Below are positions 8,329-15,954 of a stretch of DNA of 54,359 bases, in pieces. The notes beneath the pieces were generated by a model. The model had not been told where the DNA came from and ran no database searches. It saw nothing but the letters and a program-made list of their open reading frames with translations. The translations under genes were made by a program, and so were the position numbers. The DNA comes from Rhodospirillaceae bacterium (lineage in GTDB: Bacteria > Pseudomonadota > Alphaproteobacteria > UBA8366 > GCA-2717185). The stretch is taken from assembly GCA_002717185.1 (NCBI GenBank), contig PBDC01000114.1, positions 1 to 54,359 on the forward strand. Reading direction: 5' to 3'. Positions within the stretch are counted from its first letter, which is position 1. Each line of letters opens with the position of its first letter.

Positions 8329-9366
8329 TCAGGCCTTCCCCACTCGGAGCGACGCGTCAAGCCTGCCCGTCACGAGCAATTCCTGAATCCGTACCATTCG
8401 ATTACAGACGCCGCTCCGGAAATGCTCCTCGGTAAATCCAACATCGCCAAAGAACCCGCTAAGTTCAGCTCCACCTCGCGTCAGATCCCACGAAGGAACA
8501 AAGTGATCACGAAGTTCACAGAGAATCCGGTCGAAACCAACCGTATACGTACGTGAATCGGATCCGTGTTCTCCAGTAAAAACGAGCGTTGACCCAGGAA
8601 CGGAAGCTTGGGCAGCGAGAGCAAGTTCCCGAACCGTGTAGTTCCCATCGGCAACGCCGACGTTGAATGCCCGCCCGTCCACCAAATCAGCATCTGCCTC
8701 CAGCCCAGCGACGAAGGCCTGACAGACGTCAAGAATATGAACCGCTGGTCGGCGTGGAGTCCCATCGCTCTTAATCTCGATGGCCCCAGTGGTGAATGCG
8801 CAGGCCACAAAATTGTTGAACACGATGTCGCATCGGAGACGAGGGCTGGCCCCGAACACGGTCGACGGCCGGAAGGCCGTCACCTCGAAACCAGAGGCAC
8901 GCATCGACATGAGAGCGAGTTCCGCCTCCCACTTGGTACGTGCATACGCCGTCAGCGGATTTTTCTCGCTGAGGTCTTCGTCGAGAGCCTGGCCCGTAGC
9001 AGAGATCCCATACATGCTCTGAGACGAGGCGTAGACGAACCTAAGTACTCCCGCCCTACGAGCAAGTTCTGCCAGGCGAACGGTTCCCTCGTAGTTGATG
9101 GCCTGGGTTAATGAGCCATCGAGTTCTCCGAGCGGATCATTCGACAATCCTGCAAGATGGATGACACCGTCAACACCCTCCAGATCGGCCATCTCAACAT
9201 CCCGGATGTCACGGAAGATCTGCGCGTCAGGTGCTTGAGCAACGGTCACCGTGCAATCGGCAAACAGGCCGCTATCCAGTCCGCGAACCTCGTATCCCCG
9301 TCGTTTGAGAAAAGGAGTGAGCACCGACCCGATGTACCCAAGGTTTCCCGTGACGAGGACGGTCAT
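8329..9366 (-). CDS. NAD-dependent nucleotide-sugar epimerase/dehydratase (extended SDR)
   Basis: A 345-residue extended SDR with VTGNLGYIGSVL at 5-16, the catalytic Ser region YASSQSMYG and an intact YARTK (YxxxK). Downstream are RPSTVFGASPRLR and RRPAVHILDV, the latter in the place of the usual RDFVHVxD. The frame extends upstream to 9519, but that start would put 94 nt inside the preceding gene; the ATG at 9366 begins exactly at the Rossmann strand, so it is chosen. It ends 3 bp before the C-methyltransferase. It probably epimerises, dehydrates or reduces the sugar handled by the adjacent C-methyltransferase and RmlC-like enzyme. The exact reaction is not assignable. Confidence 0.75.
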   Translation of the reverse strand: MTVLVTGNLGYIGSVLTPFLKRRGYEVRGLDSGLFADCTVTVAQAPDAQIFRDIRDVEMADLEGVDGVIHLAGLSNDPLGELDGSLTQAINYEGTVRLAELARRAGVLRFVYASSQSMYGISATGQALDEDLSEKNPLTAYARTKWEAELALMSMRASGFEVTAFRPSTVFGASPRLRCDIVFNNFVACAFTTGAIEIKSDGTPRRPAVHILDVCQAFVAGLEADADLVDGRAFNVGVADGNYTVRELALAAQASVPGSTLVFTGEHGSDSRTYTVGFDRILCELRDHFVPSWDLTRGGAELSGFFGDVGFTEEHFRSGVCNRMVRIQELLVTGRLDASLRVGKA

Positions 9367-9425
9367 CTCGGAGCTCGCTGTCTGACGTCCATGGAATCCC
9401 TGGTGCGTGGGATCGGATACAACAC

Positions 9426-10499
9426 CTACGCCCCCGGAATATACGCGAGGTCCGTGGACCGGTCCTTCACGAATTGATGCTTCGCTACCTTCACATATAC
9501 CTGATTCTCTCTCTGCCAAGAGCAGAGACGCTCACGATCCCAGAAGACCTCCTCACAGACCGGCTGGATCATGAGGTACGGCATTCGGGAGAGTTGGGGG
9601 AAACATCCGATTCCGCCAGCACGGTACGCATAAAAGAAATCACTCCACATGATGAGTCCAACATCTGTCAGAAAATCACTACTAGGTAAGTTCCTATTCT
9701 TGCTAAAGATTAATTCTTCGATGTCCAGTTTCTCAGCAAGATTTCGGTAATAATCACAGCCAACTAGATCCGACACAATAACTATTCGATGATTTGGATA
9801 CCTAGACACCAAGAGTTTATAGCTATGTAAAAACTCTTCTCTCGAAGCACGTCTCCCCTCATCAATCTCTGGATGATACCGGCAATGCCAGGTAATATAA
9901 GGCTGATTCTTTGGCACCAAATCAGGTCGCTTGAATTCGACTCGCCGATAAAGAGTCATATCCTGCACTTCATCCCCGGCATCAGCCATCAACCAATTCA
10001 ATAAGTTGAAGGCAGCCGGATACCACGACCGATTAGATCGCGTGTAGTCATCAAACACCAACACAGCATCCTTATCTTCGTTTTCCAAGCTGGACTTGAA
10101 ATCCCTCCAACTTAGGCAACTCAAGGAGGCCTTATCTCCCCGGAGGAGGGCCTCGGCAATCACAGCAGCTGACTCGTAGAAATCTGGAACAATTCCGCGA
10201 TCAATAAAAACAAAGTGGCATGAACGACCTTTGGCCAAGATATATCTTGCAATCCCCATGGTGTAGCAAAGGCCACCAAAACTAGTGACGTCAAACACCA
10301 CCGTGTAATCTTCGTTATCGCCTTCTAAGAACTTCTTAAGCCTGCGACCCTCGGTCGCCGCGTACCTCTTGGCCCTCCAGTCAACAAAGGGCAGGCGGTC
10401 ATACGCACTCTGGATAGCCGGCACCAAAACGTGCCTGCCGAAATGACTTCGCAAGAGGAGGTTCCGAACGGCCTGTCGGAAATCTCTCATCGAGACCAT
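9426..10499 (-). CDS. Unknown protein, AT-rich gene, possible glycosyltransferase-like
   Basis: A 357-residue protein I cannot assign to a family. Visible features are an alternating strand/helix pattern (VVFDVTSFGGLCYTMG, HFVFIDRG, AVLVFDDYTRS), a stretch ITWHCRYHPE near 206, RIVIVSDLVGC near 245 and a C-terminal half with GLIMWSDFFYAYRAGGIGCF and YLMIQPVC. The late Gly-rich segment and the HCRYHPE segment are loosely like GT-B glycosyltransferases acting on glycans, but this is a guess. The start is ATG at 10499, 6 nt after GGAGG. Base composition is strikingly different: 9781-9840 has only 20 G/C in 60 bases, while neighbours are clearly GC-rich. A stem-loop lies just upstream of the gene. 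Together these suggest a recently acquired gene inserted in the heptose operon. Confidence 0.6.
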   Translation of the reverse strand: MVSMRDFRQAVRNLLLRSHFGRHVLVPAIQSAYDRLPFVDWRAKRYAATEGRRLKKFLEGDNEDYTVVFDVTSFGGLCYTMGIARYILAKGRSCHFVFIDRGIVPDFYESAAVIAEALLRGDKASLSCLSWRDFKSSLENEDKDAVLVFDDYTRSNRSWYPAAFNLLNWLMADAGDEVQDMTLYRRVEFKRPDLVPKNQPYITWHCRYHPEIDEGRRASREEFLHSYKLLVSRYPNHRIVIVSDLVGCDYYRNLAEKLDIEELIFSKNRNLPSSDFLTDVGLIMWSDFFYAYRAGGIGCFPQLSRMPYLMIQPVCEEVFWDRERLCSWQRENQVYVKVAKHQFVKDRSTDLAYIPGA

Positions 10500-10607
10500 G
10501 GCAGGCCTCCATGCCCAGGAGAGGAAATGCCGCCGTCAGATCTCACCGACAGAGTCCCGGTGGCCCTGAACTGGAGCAAACATATTGAAATCCTCATGGA
10601 ATCCGAG

Positions 10608-10631
10608 CAGCACCCAGATGAACGGGTGCTG
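10608..10631 (-). terminator. Perfect 8-bp stem-loop after the HldE-like gene
   Basis: On the transcribed strand an 8-bp perfect stem, CAGCACCC/GGGTGCTG, closes an 8-nt loop six bases downstream of the HldE-like stop codon. No U-tract follows, so intrinsic termination is uncertain; it could instead be a partial terminator or an RNA-stabilising element. It sits in the 138-bp gap before the AT-rich gene, the largest gap in this run. Confidence 0.4.
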
Positions 10632-10637
10632 GCTCCT

Positions 10638-12065
10638 CTAGGCGAGTTCACGATGCAGGTCCCTGGCCGACAACGGCGAGTTTCCCAGTCGGCCCACTTG
10701 GATTGCCGCTGCCACTGAACCCAGATACGCGGCCTCCCACGGAGTCGCACCTGCCGCCATCGCCATGGAGCTACTGATTAGAAGCGAATCGCCGGCTCCG
10801 GCTGGATCTCGCGGCGTGCGGTTGAGACTCGGAATTCGATCAGTATGGATCTCCCCGTCTAGTCCTTCAATGTGGAGAAGTGCCCCCTCAGTCCCCATCT
10901 TCAAGATGATGTTTCTGGCCGAAGACTCGATCCGGAGCCTCTCGGCCAGAACCACTAGGCCATCCTCTCGGTCCCTAAGGCTGACCCGTGCCTCGTACTC
11001 AGTCGGAGTCAGGAGATCCACTCCCCTGAACCGTGCGACATTCCCAACCTGGGAAGAACTCTGACTGTCAGCGGCGACGAACAGTCCTGCCTCCCTGGAA
11101 ACCGCCATCATCCGATCGACAAGACCCTGCGGAAGGCACCCATAATTGAAATCGGAGAACACGAGCAACGAGCACTCGGCAACCACTTCTTCAAAGTTCC
11201 TGAACAGCTGGTCCTGGAGATCTCTGTCGATCGATCCCTGATGGAGATGGCTGACCCGTAGGAGAGTCATCCCCCCAGCACGAAACCGCTGCTTTCTCGT
11301 AGTCGGTCGAGTGGCATCAACAGGAAGTTTCATATCCACCCCGCGAGCGGCCAGTTCCTCAAGCACGAACTCCCGCGCATCATCCTCTCCAGTAACGCTC
11401 AGCAAGTGAACTCTCCCCCCCAACCCAGCCGCATGTGCCGCGACCACTCCGGCACCACCGACAAATCTCTCTGTATCAACCGGAGTAACCACGACCGTTG
11501 GGTCCTCCTGTGACATTCCAAGCGCATCACAGGTGACGTACTCATCGACGATCAAGTCTCCGACCACACAGACACCGAGACCCTTGAACCTCTCGATGAT
11601 CGGGAGGAGCCCATCAACCCCTATCCCATGACGCCTCAAGTAATCCGACGGCTGTACGTCAACATTCCAGTGCTGGAAGTCAAGGTCCCGGCGCAGGAGG
11701 TCGACAGACGAGAACACCGCCTCTCCGGAACTAAAGACCAACTGGCCCCCGTATTTCGCCAAGACAGTGGCCTCGGGGTTCGGGCCACCCTCATGCTCCT
11801 TCCCCTTCACAACCACATCTGGTCGAAGGCGCCCAACAACGGCTTCGACATCCTCGTCAAAAAGGAAACACTGATCGACGAAACCGATGCTCTGGACTCC
11901 CTCCAGCCGAAGGTCCTCACCGATGTGGGCAGCATCACCTGCAATCCGATCGCTCTGAACACCAACGATCAGAAATTCCCCTAGATCCCGAGCAAACCGG
12001 AGAAGTCGAAGATGGCCGGGATGGAGAATGTTGAAATTCCCCGAAACAAAGACCGTACGAGTCAC
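10638..12065 (-). CDS. HldE/RfaE-like bifunctional heptose enzyme with swapped domain order
   Basis: A 475-residue two-domain protein. Residues 1-130 are a cytidylyltransferase-fold nucleotidyltransferase with VSGNFNILHPGH (HxGH at 15-18). Residues 145-475 are a PfkB/ribokinase-type kinase with VVGDLIVDEYV near 167, GGAG at 203-206, TTRKQRF near 255 and the catalytic DPAGAGDS at 420-427. E. coli HldE carries the same two activities in the opposite order (kinase first) and makes ADP-D-glycero-beta-D-manno-heptose from heptose 7-phosphate together with GmhB. The frame opens at 12188, but that overlaps the upstream gene; GTG at 12065 begins at the first strand and is preceded by GAAGG, so it is preferred. 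It coexists with the HddA/HddC set, implying two activation branches. The nucleotide (ATP or CTP) is not determinable. Confidence 0.78.
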   Translation of the reverse strand: MTRTVFVSGNFNILHPGHLRLLRFARDLGEFLIVGVQSDRIAGDAAHIGEDLRLEGVQSIGFVDQCFLFDEDVEAVVGRLRPDVVVKGKEHEGGPNPEATVLAKYGGQLVFSSGEAVFSSVDLLRRDLDFQHWNVDVQPSDYLRRHGIGVDGLLPIIERFKGLGVCVVGDLIVDEYVTCDALGMSQEDPTVVVTPVDTERFVGGAGVVAAHAAGLGGRVHLLSVTGEDDAREFVLEELAARGVDMKLPVDATRPTTRKQRFRAGGMTLLRVSHLHQGSIDRDLQDQLFRNFEEVVAECSLLVFSDFNYGCLPQGLVDRMMAVSREAGLFVAADSQSSSQVGNVARFRGVDLLTPTEYEARVSLRDREDGLVVLAERLRIESSARNIILKMGTEGALLHIEGLDGEIHTDRIPSLNRTPRDPAGAGDSLLISSSMAMAAGATPWEAAYLGSVAAAIQVGRLGNSPLSARDLHRELA

Positions 12066-12105
12066 CGTGAAGCCTTCAGAGCGAGAATCCACCAGCTCAC
12101 GCCTC

Positions 12106-13176
12106 TCAACCCTCGTCGAACGCGAGCAGGCATCGCCCAGCCAATTCTCCCGACCGAATGGACCTGATCGCGTCGTTGATATCAACAAGCGGTAGAACCG
12201 CGCTGATCAAGCTGTCCAGCTCCAGAGCACCTACGTTGAGTAGCCCCATAAGCCTCGGAATGTCTGACGAAGGCTCCGCTTCACCCCCATGAGATCCGGT
12301 CAGTTCCTTGCCGAAGTACAACGGCAGAGGAGAAAGGCTCACCTGGTCTCCTGAGTTCGGGACCCCCACCATGACAACTCGGCCCTTGGTCGACGTTAGG
12401 CGACAGCCCATCTCCACGACCCACGGAAGACCGGTGTTGTCAACGAAGACATCCGCCCCACCATCTCCCAGAATGTCGGCAAGACGCTCCTCTACTCCGT
12501 CATCACCACCATCGATCAGGTGAGTCGCCCCCATTTCAGCAGCAAGGTCCAAGCGTGCTGGATGCAGATCCACCCCGATAATGACTCGGGCCCCGTGCAT
12601 TGCCGCAGCCTGCACGATGCTGAGTCCCACGCCCCCACTGCCGTACACCACCACGGACTCTCCGGCCCGGACCCGGGCATTGTTCTCAACCACGCCGAAT
12701 CCGGTGGTCACCGCACAACCAAACAAGGCCGCCAACTGTCGATCGGTATCTGGAGGGACTGTCGTACAGCGATTCTCTGAAACGACGGCAAATTCGTTGA
12801 AGGTGGTTACCCAGCCGGCGTTCACCGACCTGCCCGAACAGTCGTAGACAGGGGGCACCGCCTCTATTCCCTTGCCCTGCCGCCAATGGAGGACCACGAG
12901 ATCACCAACCTGCACGGTGGAGACGCCCGGCCCCACCTCCAACACCGTCGCAGAGCCCTCGTGCCCAAGTAGGTGGGGCAAGTGACGATCAGGACCTTTG
13001 ACACCATCGATCTCGCCGATTTGAGATCCACAGATACCGCTGTAGTGCAACCTGACCAGGACCTGGCCCACATCCAACGCCGTCGGAAGACCAACCTCGT
13101 CGATGACCAGCGGAGACCGCTGCTCGACCAGGATGGCCGCCATCCCGAATCCGGGAAGAGTTGCATCCATGCCCAT
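12106..13176 (-). CDS. Zinc-type medium-chain alcohol dehydrogenase
   Basis: A 356-residue MDR-family oxidoreductase. The catalytic-zinc residues lie in SGICGSQIGE and LLGHEGS. The cofactor-binding Rossmann motif is YGSGGVGLSIVQAAAMHGA, followed by VIIGVDL, where the acidic residue suggests NAD(H). The four-Cys structural zinc lobe of classical enzymes is not present; that region reads HWRQGKGIEAVPPVYDCSG. It would oxidise an alcohol or reduce a ketone/aldehyde on a sugar or two-carbon unit. ATG at 13176 follows GAGGAAGC and is favoured over the GTG at 13194. It lies 109 nt after the E1-beta gene and 40 nt before the HldE-like gene. Context suggests it works on the product of the TPP enzyme or on the heptose (inference). 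Confidence 0.78.
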   Translation of the reverse strand: MGMDATLPGFGMAAILVEQRSPLVIDEVGLPTALDVGQVLVRLHYSGICGSQIGEIDGVKGPDRHLPHLLGHEGSATVLEVGPGVSTVQVGDLVVLHWRQGKGIEAVPPVYDCSGRSVNAGWVTTFNEFAVVSENRCTTVPPDTDRQLAALFGCAVTTGFGVVENNARVRAGESVVVYGSGGVGLSIVQAAAMHGARVIIGVDLHPARLDLAAEMGATHLIDGGDDGVEERLADILGDGGADVFVDNTGLPWVVEMGCRLTSTKGRVVMVGVPNSGDQVSLSPLPLYFGKELTGSHGGEAEPSSDIPRLMGLLNVGALELDSLISAVLPLVDINDAIRSIRSGELAGRCLLAFDEG

Positions 13177-13285
13177 TGCTTCCTCACTCGTCACAGCGCA
13201 GCACCCAGCCCTTGAAGACTATGCCGCGGAACAATCCCGAGACCGTCTCCCCCGTCGTTGACGACCTGATTGCCAGTCACGACGA

Positions 13286-14341
13286 TCAGAATGGCCCCTC
13301 GTAACTCGGATCAGGCTGATCGAGTCGGCGATCACCCAATTCGCCCGGCTCGAAGGTCTGTCCCACTCCCACCAGACGGGCAGCAGCCTCGGCAATTTCG
13401 TGGGGAAGCGGATAGTAGCCATCGGCCAAGGACGGCGTCGTGGGTGTCGGGTGATCAGGAAAACCCATACGCCCGGGCGCGGCCTTTAATTGATCGAATG
13501 ACCGCTCAACAACCATTGCGGTAATTTCCGCGGAGATCCCTCCCACCACGTGACCGTTGTCGACCGTGAGGAGTCGGCCCGTCCGGTTCACCGAGTCCAG
13601 GATGGTCTCATCATCTAGTGGGCGGATGCTCCGCAGATCGATCACCTCGGCCGAGACCCCGGCACCCTCCAGCATCTCAGCTGCCGTCAAACACTCGAGA
13701 GCCATGTACGAGACGCCGACCAGAGTCACATCGGAACCACTTCGCATCACCCGAGCACGATTCAACGGCACCCGATACCTGTCGATCGCCACCTCATCAC
13801 GAATCTGATAGAGCCACCGATGTTCGAGACATACGACGGGATCGTCCGACTCTATGGCCGAAGTGATCATCCCCTTGGCGTCTGAGGGAGTCGTCGGCAT
13901 GATGACACTTAACCCTGGTACGTGAGCGAAGAGCGCCTGCAGGCTCTGGGAGTGCTGTGGACCTTGTCCCCAGCCCCTCCCTATGATCATCCGGATCAAC
14001 ACGGGCGCCGATAGCCGCCCACCGAACATGAAGCGCCACTTCGCCAACTGGTTGATGACCTGCTCGAACGAAACGAGTGTGAAGTCCACCCGTTGGTGCA
14101 CGAGCACAGGCCTGAGCCCGGTAGTGGCGCACCCCAACGCCACTCCGGTGACAGCGTTCTCAGAAAGTGGGATATCGAAGACACGATCCGGACCATGTTT
14201 CTCCTGCAACCCGAGCGTCGACCCGAACACACCCTTCGGGTCAGGAACCCCAAGGCCCATCACCATCACATCAGGATCGGCAGCCAGTGCCTGATCGAGG
14301 GCCTCGCGTATTGCCTCGCCGTAGCCGATCCTCCTGGTCAT
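13286..14341 (-). CDS. E1-beta-type thiamine-diphosphate enzyme subunit
   Basis: A 351-residue transketolase-pyrimidine plus transketolase-C protein of the 2-oxoacid dehydrogenase E1-beta family. Recognisable segments are PLSENAVTGVALGCATTGLRPV, with the Glu that activates thiamine diphosphate, GRGWGQGPQHSQSLQALFAHVPG, and a C-terminal half with VIDLRSIRPLD followed by LLTVDNGHVVGG. E1-beta forms a heterotetramer with E1-alpha and supplies half of the active site. The frame could open at a TTG at 14344, but ATG at 14341 overlaps the E1-alpha stop as TGATG and is chosen. No E2 (lipoyl acyltransferase) or E3 gene is present in the window, so this pair may work outside a dehydrogenase complex, for instance as a decarboxylating or ketol-transferring enzyme in sugar branching. 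That function is inference. Confidence 0.8.
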   Translation of the reverse strand: MTRRIGYGEAIREALDQALAADPDVMVMGLGVPDPKGVFGSTLGLQEKHGPDRVFDIPLSENAVTGVALGCATTGLRPVLVHQRVDFTLVSFEQVINQLAKWRFMFGGRLSAPVLIRMIIGRGWGQGPQHSQSLQALFAHVPGLSVIMPTTPSDAKGMITSAIESDDPVVCLEHRWLYQIRDEVAIDRYRVPLNRARVMRSGSDVTLVGVSYMALECLTAAEMLEGAGVSAEVIDLRSIRPLDDETILDSVNRTGRLLTVDNGHVVGGISAEITAMVVERSFDQLKAAPGRMGFPDHPTPTTPSLADGYYPLPHEIAEAAARLVGVGQTFEPGELGDRRLDQPDPSYEGPF

Positions 14342-15297
14342 CAAAGTTCCGATGCCGGCAAGAGAGCCGTATCAGCGTCTGGGAAGGGGCTCGCCATAGC
14401 GAAGTCCACCGCCTGTCGGATCTCCGCCTCGATCACCAACGTCGCTTCCTCCCGGCCAGTCCATGCCGAACGACTCGCCAGCACCTCGATTGGATCGTTC
14501 GCCTTCCAGGACTCGAACTCCTTGGGCGTCCGATACCCGATGTCGTTGTCGTAGTAGGGGCCACAGTGTTCGCGCCAGCGGTAGGTCGAAAGGGCGAGGA
14601 AGAACGGGCCGGCTCCGGACCGAATGGCCGCCCGGGCTTCTCCGGCCAGGGACACGACCTCCTCCACGTCATTGCCATTCCCCGCTGCCGCTCGAATCCC
14701 GTGGCCTGCTGCGAGATCATGGATCGTCCGACTGGCAGGTTGGCGGACTGACATGGGCGAATACACGGAGTACAGGTTGTCCTCGCAGCAGAAGAGAACC
14801 GGCAGATTCCGAACCACTGCGAAGTTAATACTCTCGTGAAGTACGCCGGTTTCCATAGCCGCATCCCCAAGGAACACAACGATCACCTGATCGGTTCCCC
14901 GGCTCTGGGCTGTTAAGGCGGCACCGACTCCAACCGGGATCGAACTCCCGACGATTGGAGTCGCAGCCAGAAAACCGGCTTCAGGGTCGGTGAGGTGCAT
15001 CGAACCACCAAGGCCACCGGTGCACCCCGAAGCCCGTCCGTACAACTCTGCGAGCATCCGGCCAAGGTCACCCCCTCGGGCTAGGTAGTGGGCATGACTC
15101 CGGTGCCCCGACACGACCAGATCCTGATCACCGAGGACATGGCAGACACCCACCGCCGGCGCCTCCTGGCCGATACTCAGATGGACCGGGCAACGCATCT
15201 CCTGCCCCGGATAGAGGTCGGCGATCGCCTCCTCGACCATGCGGATCCTCAACATCTCTCGCAACAATTCCTGTTGCTCCGTCGACGCAACGGTCAC
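14341..15297 (-). CDS. E1-alpha-type thiamine-diphosphate enzyme subunit
   Basis: A 318-residue dehydrogenase E1-alpha family protein. It has SGHRSHAHYLARGGD near 63-77, GGSMHLTD near 97-104, and the thiamine-diphosphate motif starting GDAAMETG at 144-151 (GDA rather than GDG) and ending CEDNLYSVYS at 171-180. The 319-codon length is close to compact acetoin-dehydrogenase E1-alpha subunits. An upstream-extended frame reaches 15354, but GTG at 15297 overlaps the methyltransferase stop as GTGA, the usual coupling here. It pairs with the E1-beta gene. Neighbouring radical SAM and methyltransferase genes are unusual company for a central-metabolism dehydrogenase, so a dedicated role in building a sugar substituent is likely (inference). 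Confidence 0.8.
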   Translation of the reverse strand: MTVASTEQQELLREMLRIRMVEEAIADLYPGQEMRCPVHLSIGQEAPAVGVCHVLGDQDLVVSGHRSHAHYLARGGDLGRMLAELYGRASGCTGGLGGSMHLTDPEAGFLAATPIVGSSIPVGVGAALTAQSRGTDQVIVVFLGDAAMETGVLHESINFAVVRNLPVLFCCEDNLYSVYSPMSVRQPASRTIHDLAAGHGIRAAAGNGNDVEEVVSLAGEARAAIRSGAGPFFLALSTYRWREHCGPYYDNDIGYRTPKEFESWKANDPIEVLASRSAWTGREEATLVIEAEIRQAVDFAMASPFPDADTALLPASEL

Positions 15298-15953
15298 GGT
15301 ATGAACCAGAAGAAATCGCCGTCGTAACCAGCCTCGGCGAAGAGACCCTTCCACTCATCGGTCGAGAGAACCGTCAACGCCGTGAGGTTCCATGCCTCGA
15401 TCCGACGTCGCTCCTCCTCGTCACGGTAGGCATCAAGCACGACAAAGGACCACTGGCGGCTCACCCGCTGGACTTCCCGGAGCGACTGGATCACTCCATC
15501 CCGCTGGAAGTTGTGAAGGGTGTTGATCGACACAACGAGATCGAACGAGTCATCCTCGAAGGGCAATTCCCTCGCATCGGCAACTTGGACGACAGCCTCA
15601 GCACCCTCCACGGCGTTTGAGATCGCGTACTCGCTGATGTCTATACCAGCAACCTCGAGGCCGGGGATCACCTCAGCGAAGTCCTTCAACATGAAACCTT
15701 TGGCGCATCCGACATCGAGAAGGGAGTGCTCAGCCGTGAGCCCGTAGAAGTCCTGGAAGGTAGGCACCACTGGTTGCCAAAACCTCGGGTGGTAGGTGAA
15801 GCCTCCGTAGCCGTTACGGCGATCGCCATCAAAGAACTCCCTGCCAAAACGTCTGGCGACGAGTCGATCCTGCTCCGTCTTCTCCTGCAGGCGCTCGTCG
15901 AGGTTTCGCTTGGTCCGCGGATAGTTCTCCATCAGGTCGATCTCAATACCCAT
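15294..15953 (-). CDS. Class I SAM-dependent methyltransferase
   Basis: A 219-residue methyltransferase of the Methyltransf_11/25 type. SAM-binding motif I is SLLDVGCAKGFMLKDF, the acidic loop is VAGIDISEYA, motif II lies in ARELPFEDDSFDLVVSINTLHN, and a late strand reads WSFVVLDAYRDEEE. It has no membrane span or extra domain. It is tightly sandwiched: the radical SAM gene ends 1 bp upstream and the E1-alpha start overlaps its stop as GTGA, so the three products are probably made together. O-, N- or C-methylation cannot be distinguished; the target may be the product of the radical SAM or E1 enzymes. Confidence 0.8.
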   Translation of the reverse strand: MGIEIDLMENYPRTKRNLDERLQEKTEQDRLVARRFGREFFDGDRRNGYGGFTYHPRFWQPVVPTFQDFYGLTAEHSLLDVGCAKGFMLKDFAEVIPGLEVAGIDISEYAISNAVEGAEAVVQVADARELPFEDDSFDLVVSINTLHNFQRDGVIQSLREVQRVSRQWSFVVLDAYRDEEERRRIEAWNLTALTVLSTDEWKGLFAEAGYDGDFFWFIP

Positions 15954-15954
15954 G

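Noticed and set aside
9367..9519. Longer N-terminus for the SDR at 8329
   Set aside because: It would add 51 residues overlapping the preceding gene, while the Rossmann motif begins right at the internal ATG.
13195..13285. A 33-residue frame on the minus strand reading VVTGNQVVNDGGDGLG between the E1-beta and dehydrogenase genes
   Set aside because: No start codon with a ribosome-binding site and no recognisable family; it is likely spacer, although a decayed fragment cannot be excluded.
15298..15354. Extended E1-alpha start with a basic N-terminus (RRGWLRRR)
   Set aside because: It overlaps the methyltransferase coding region; GTG at 15297 gives the usual GTGA overlap.
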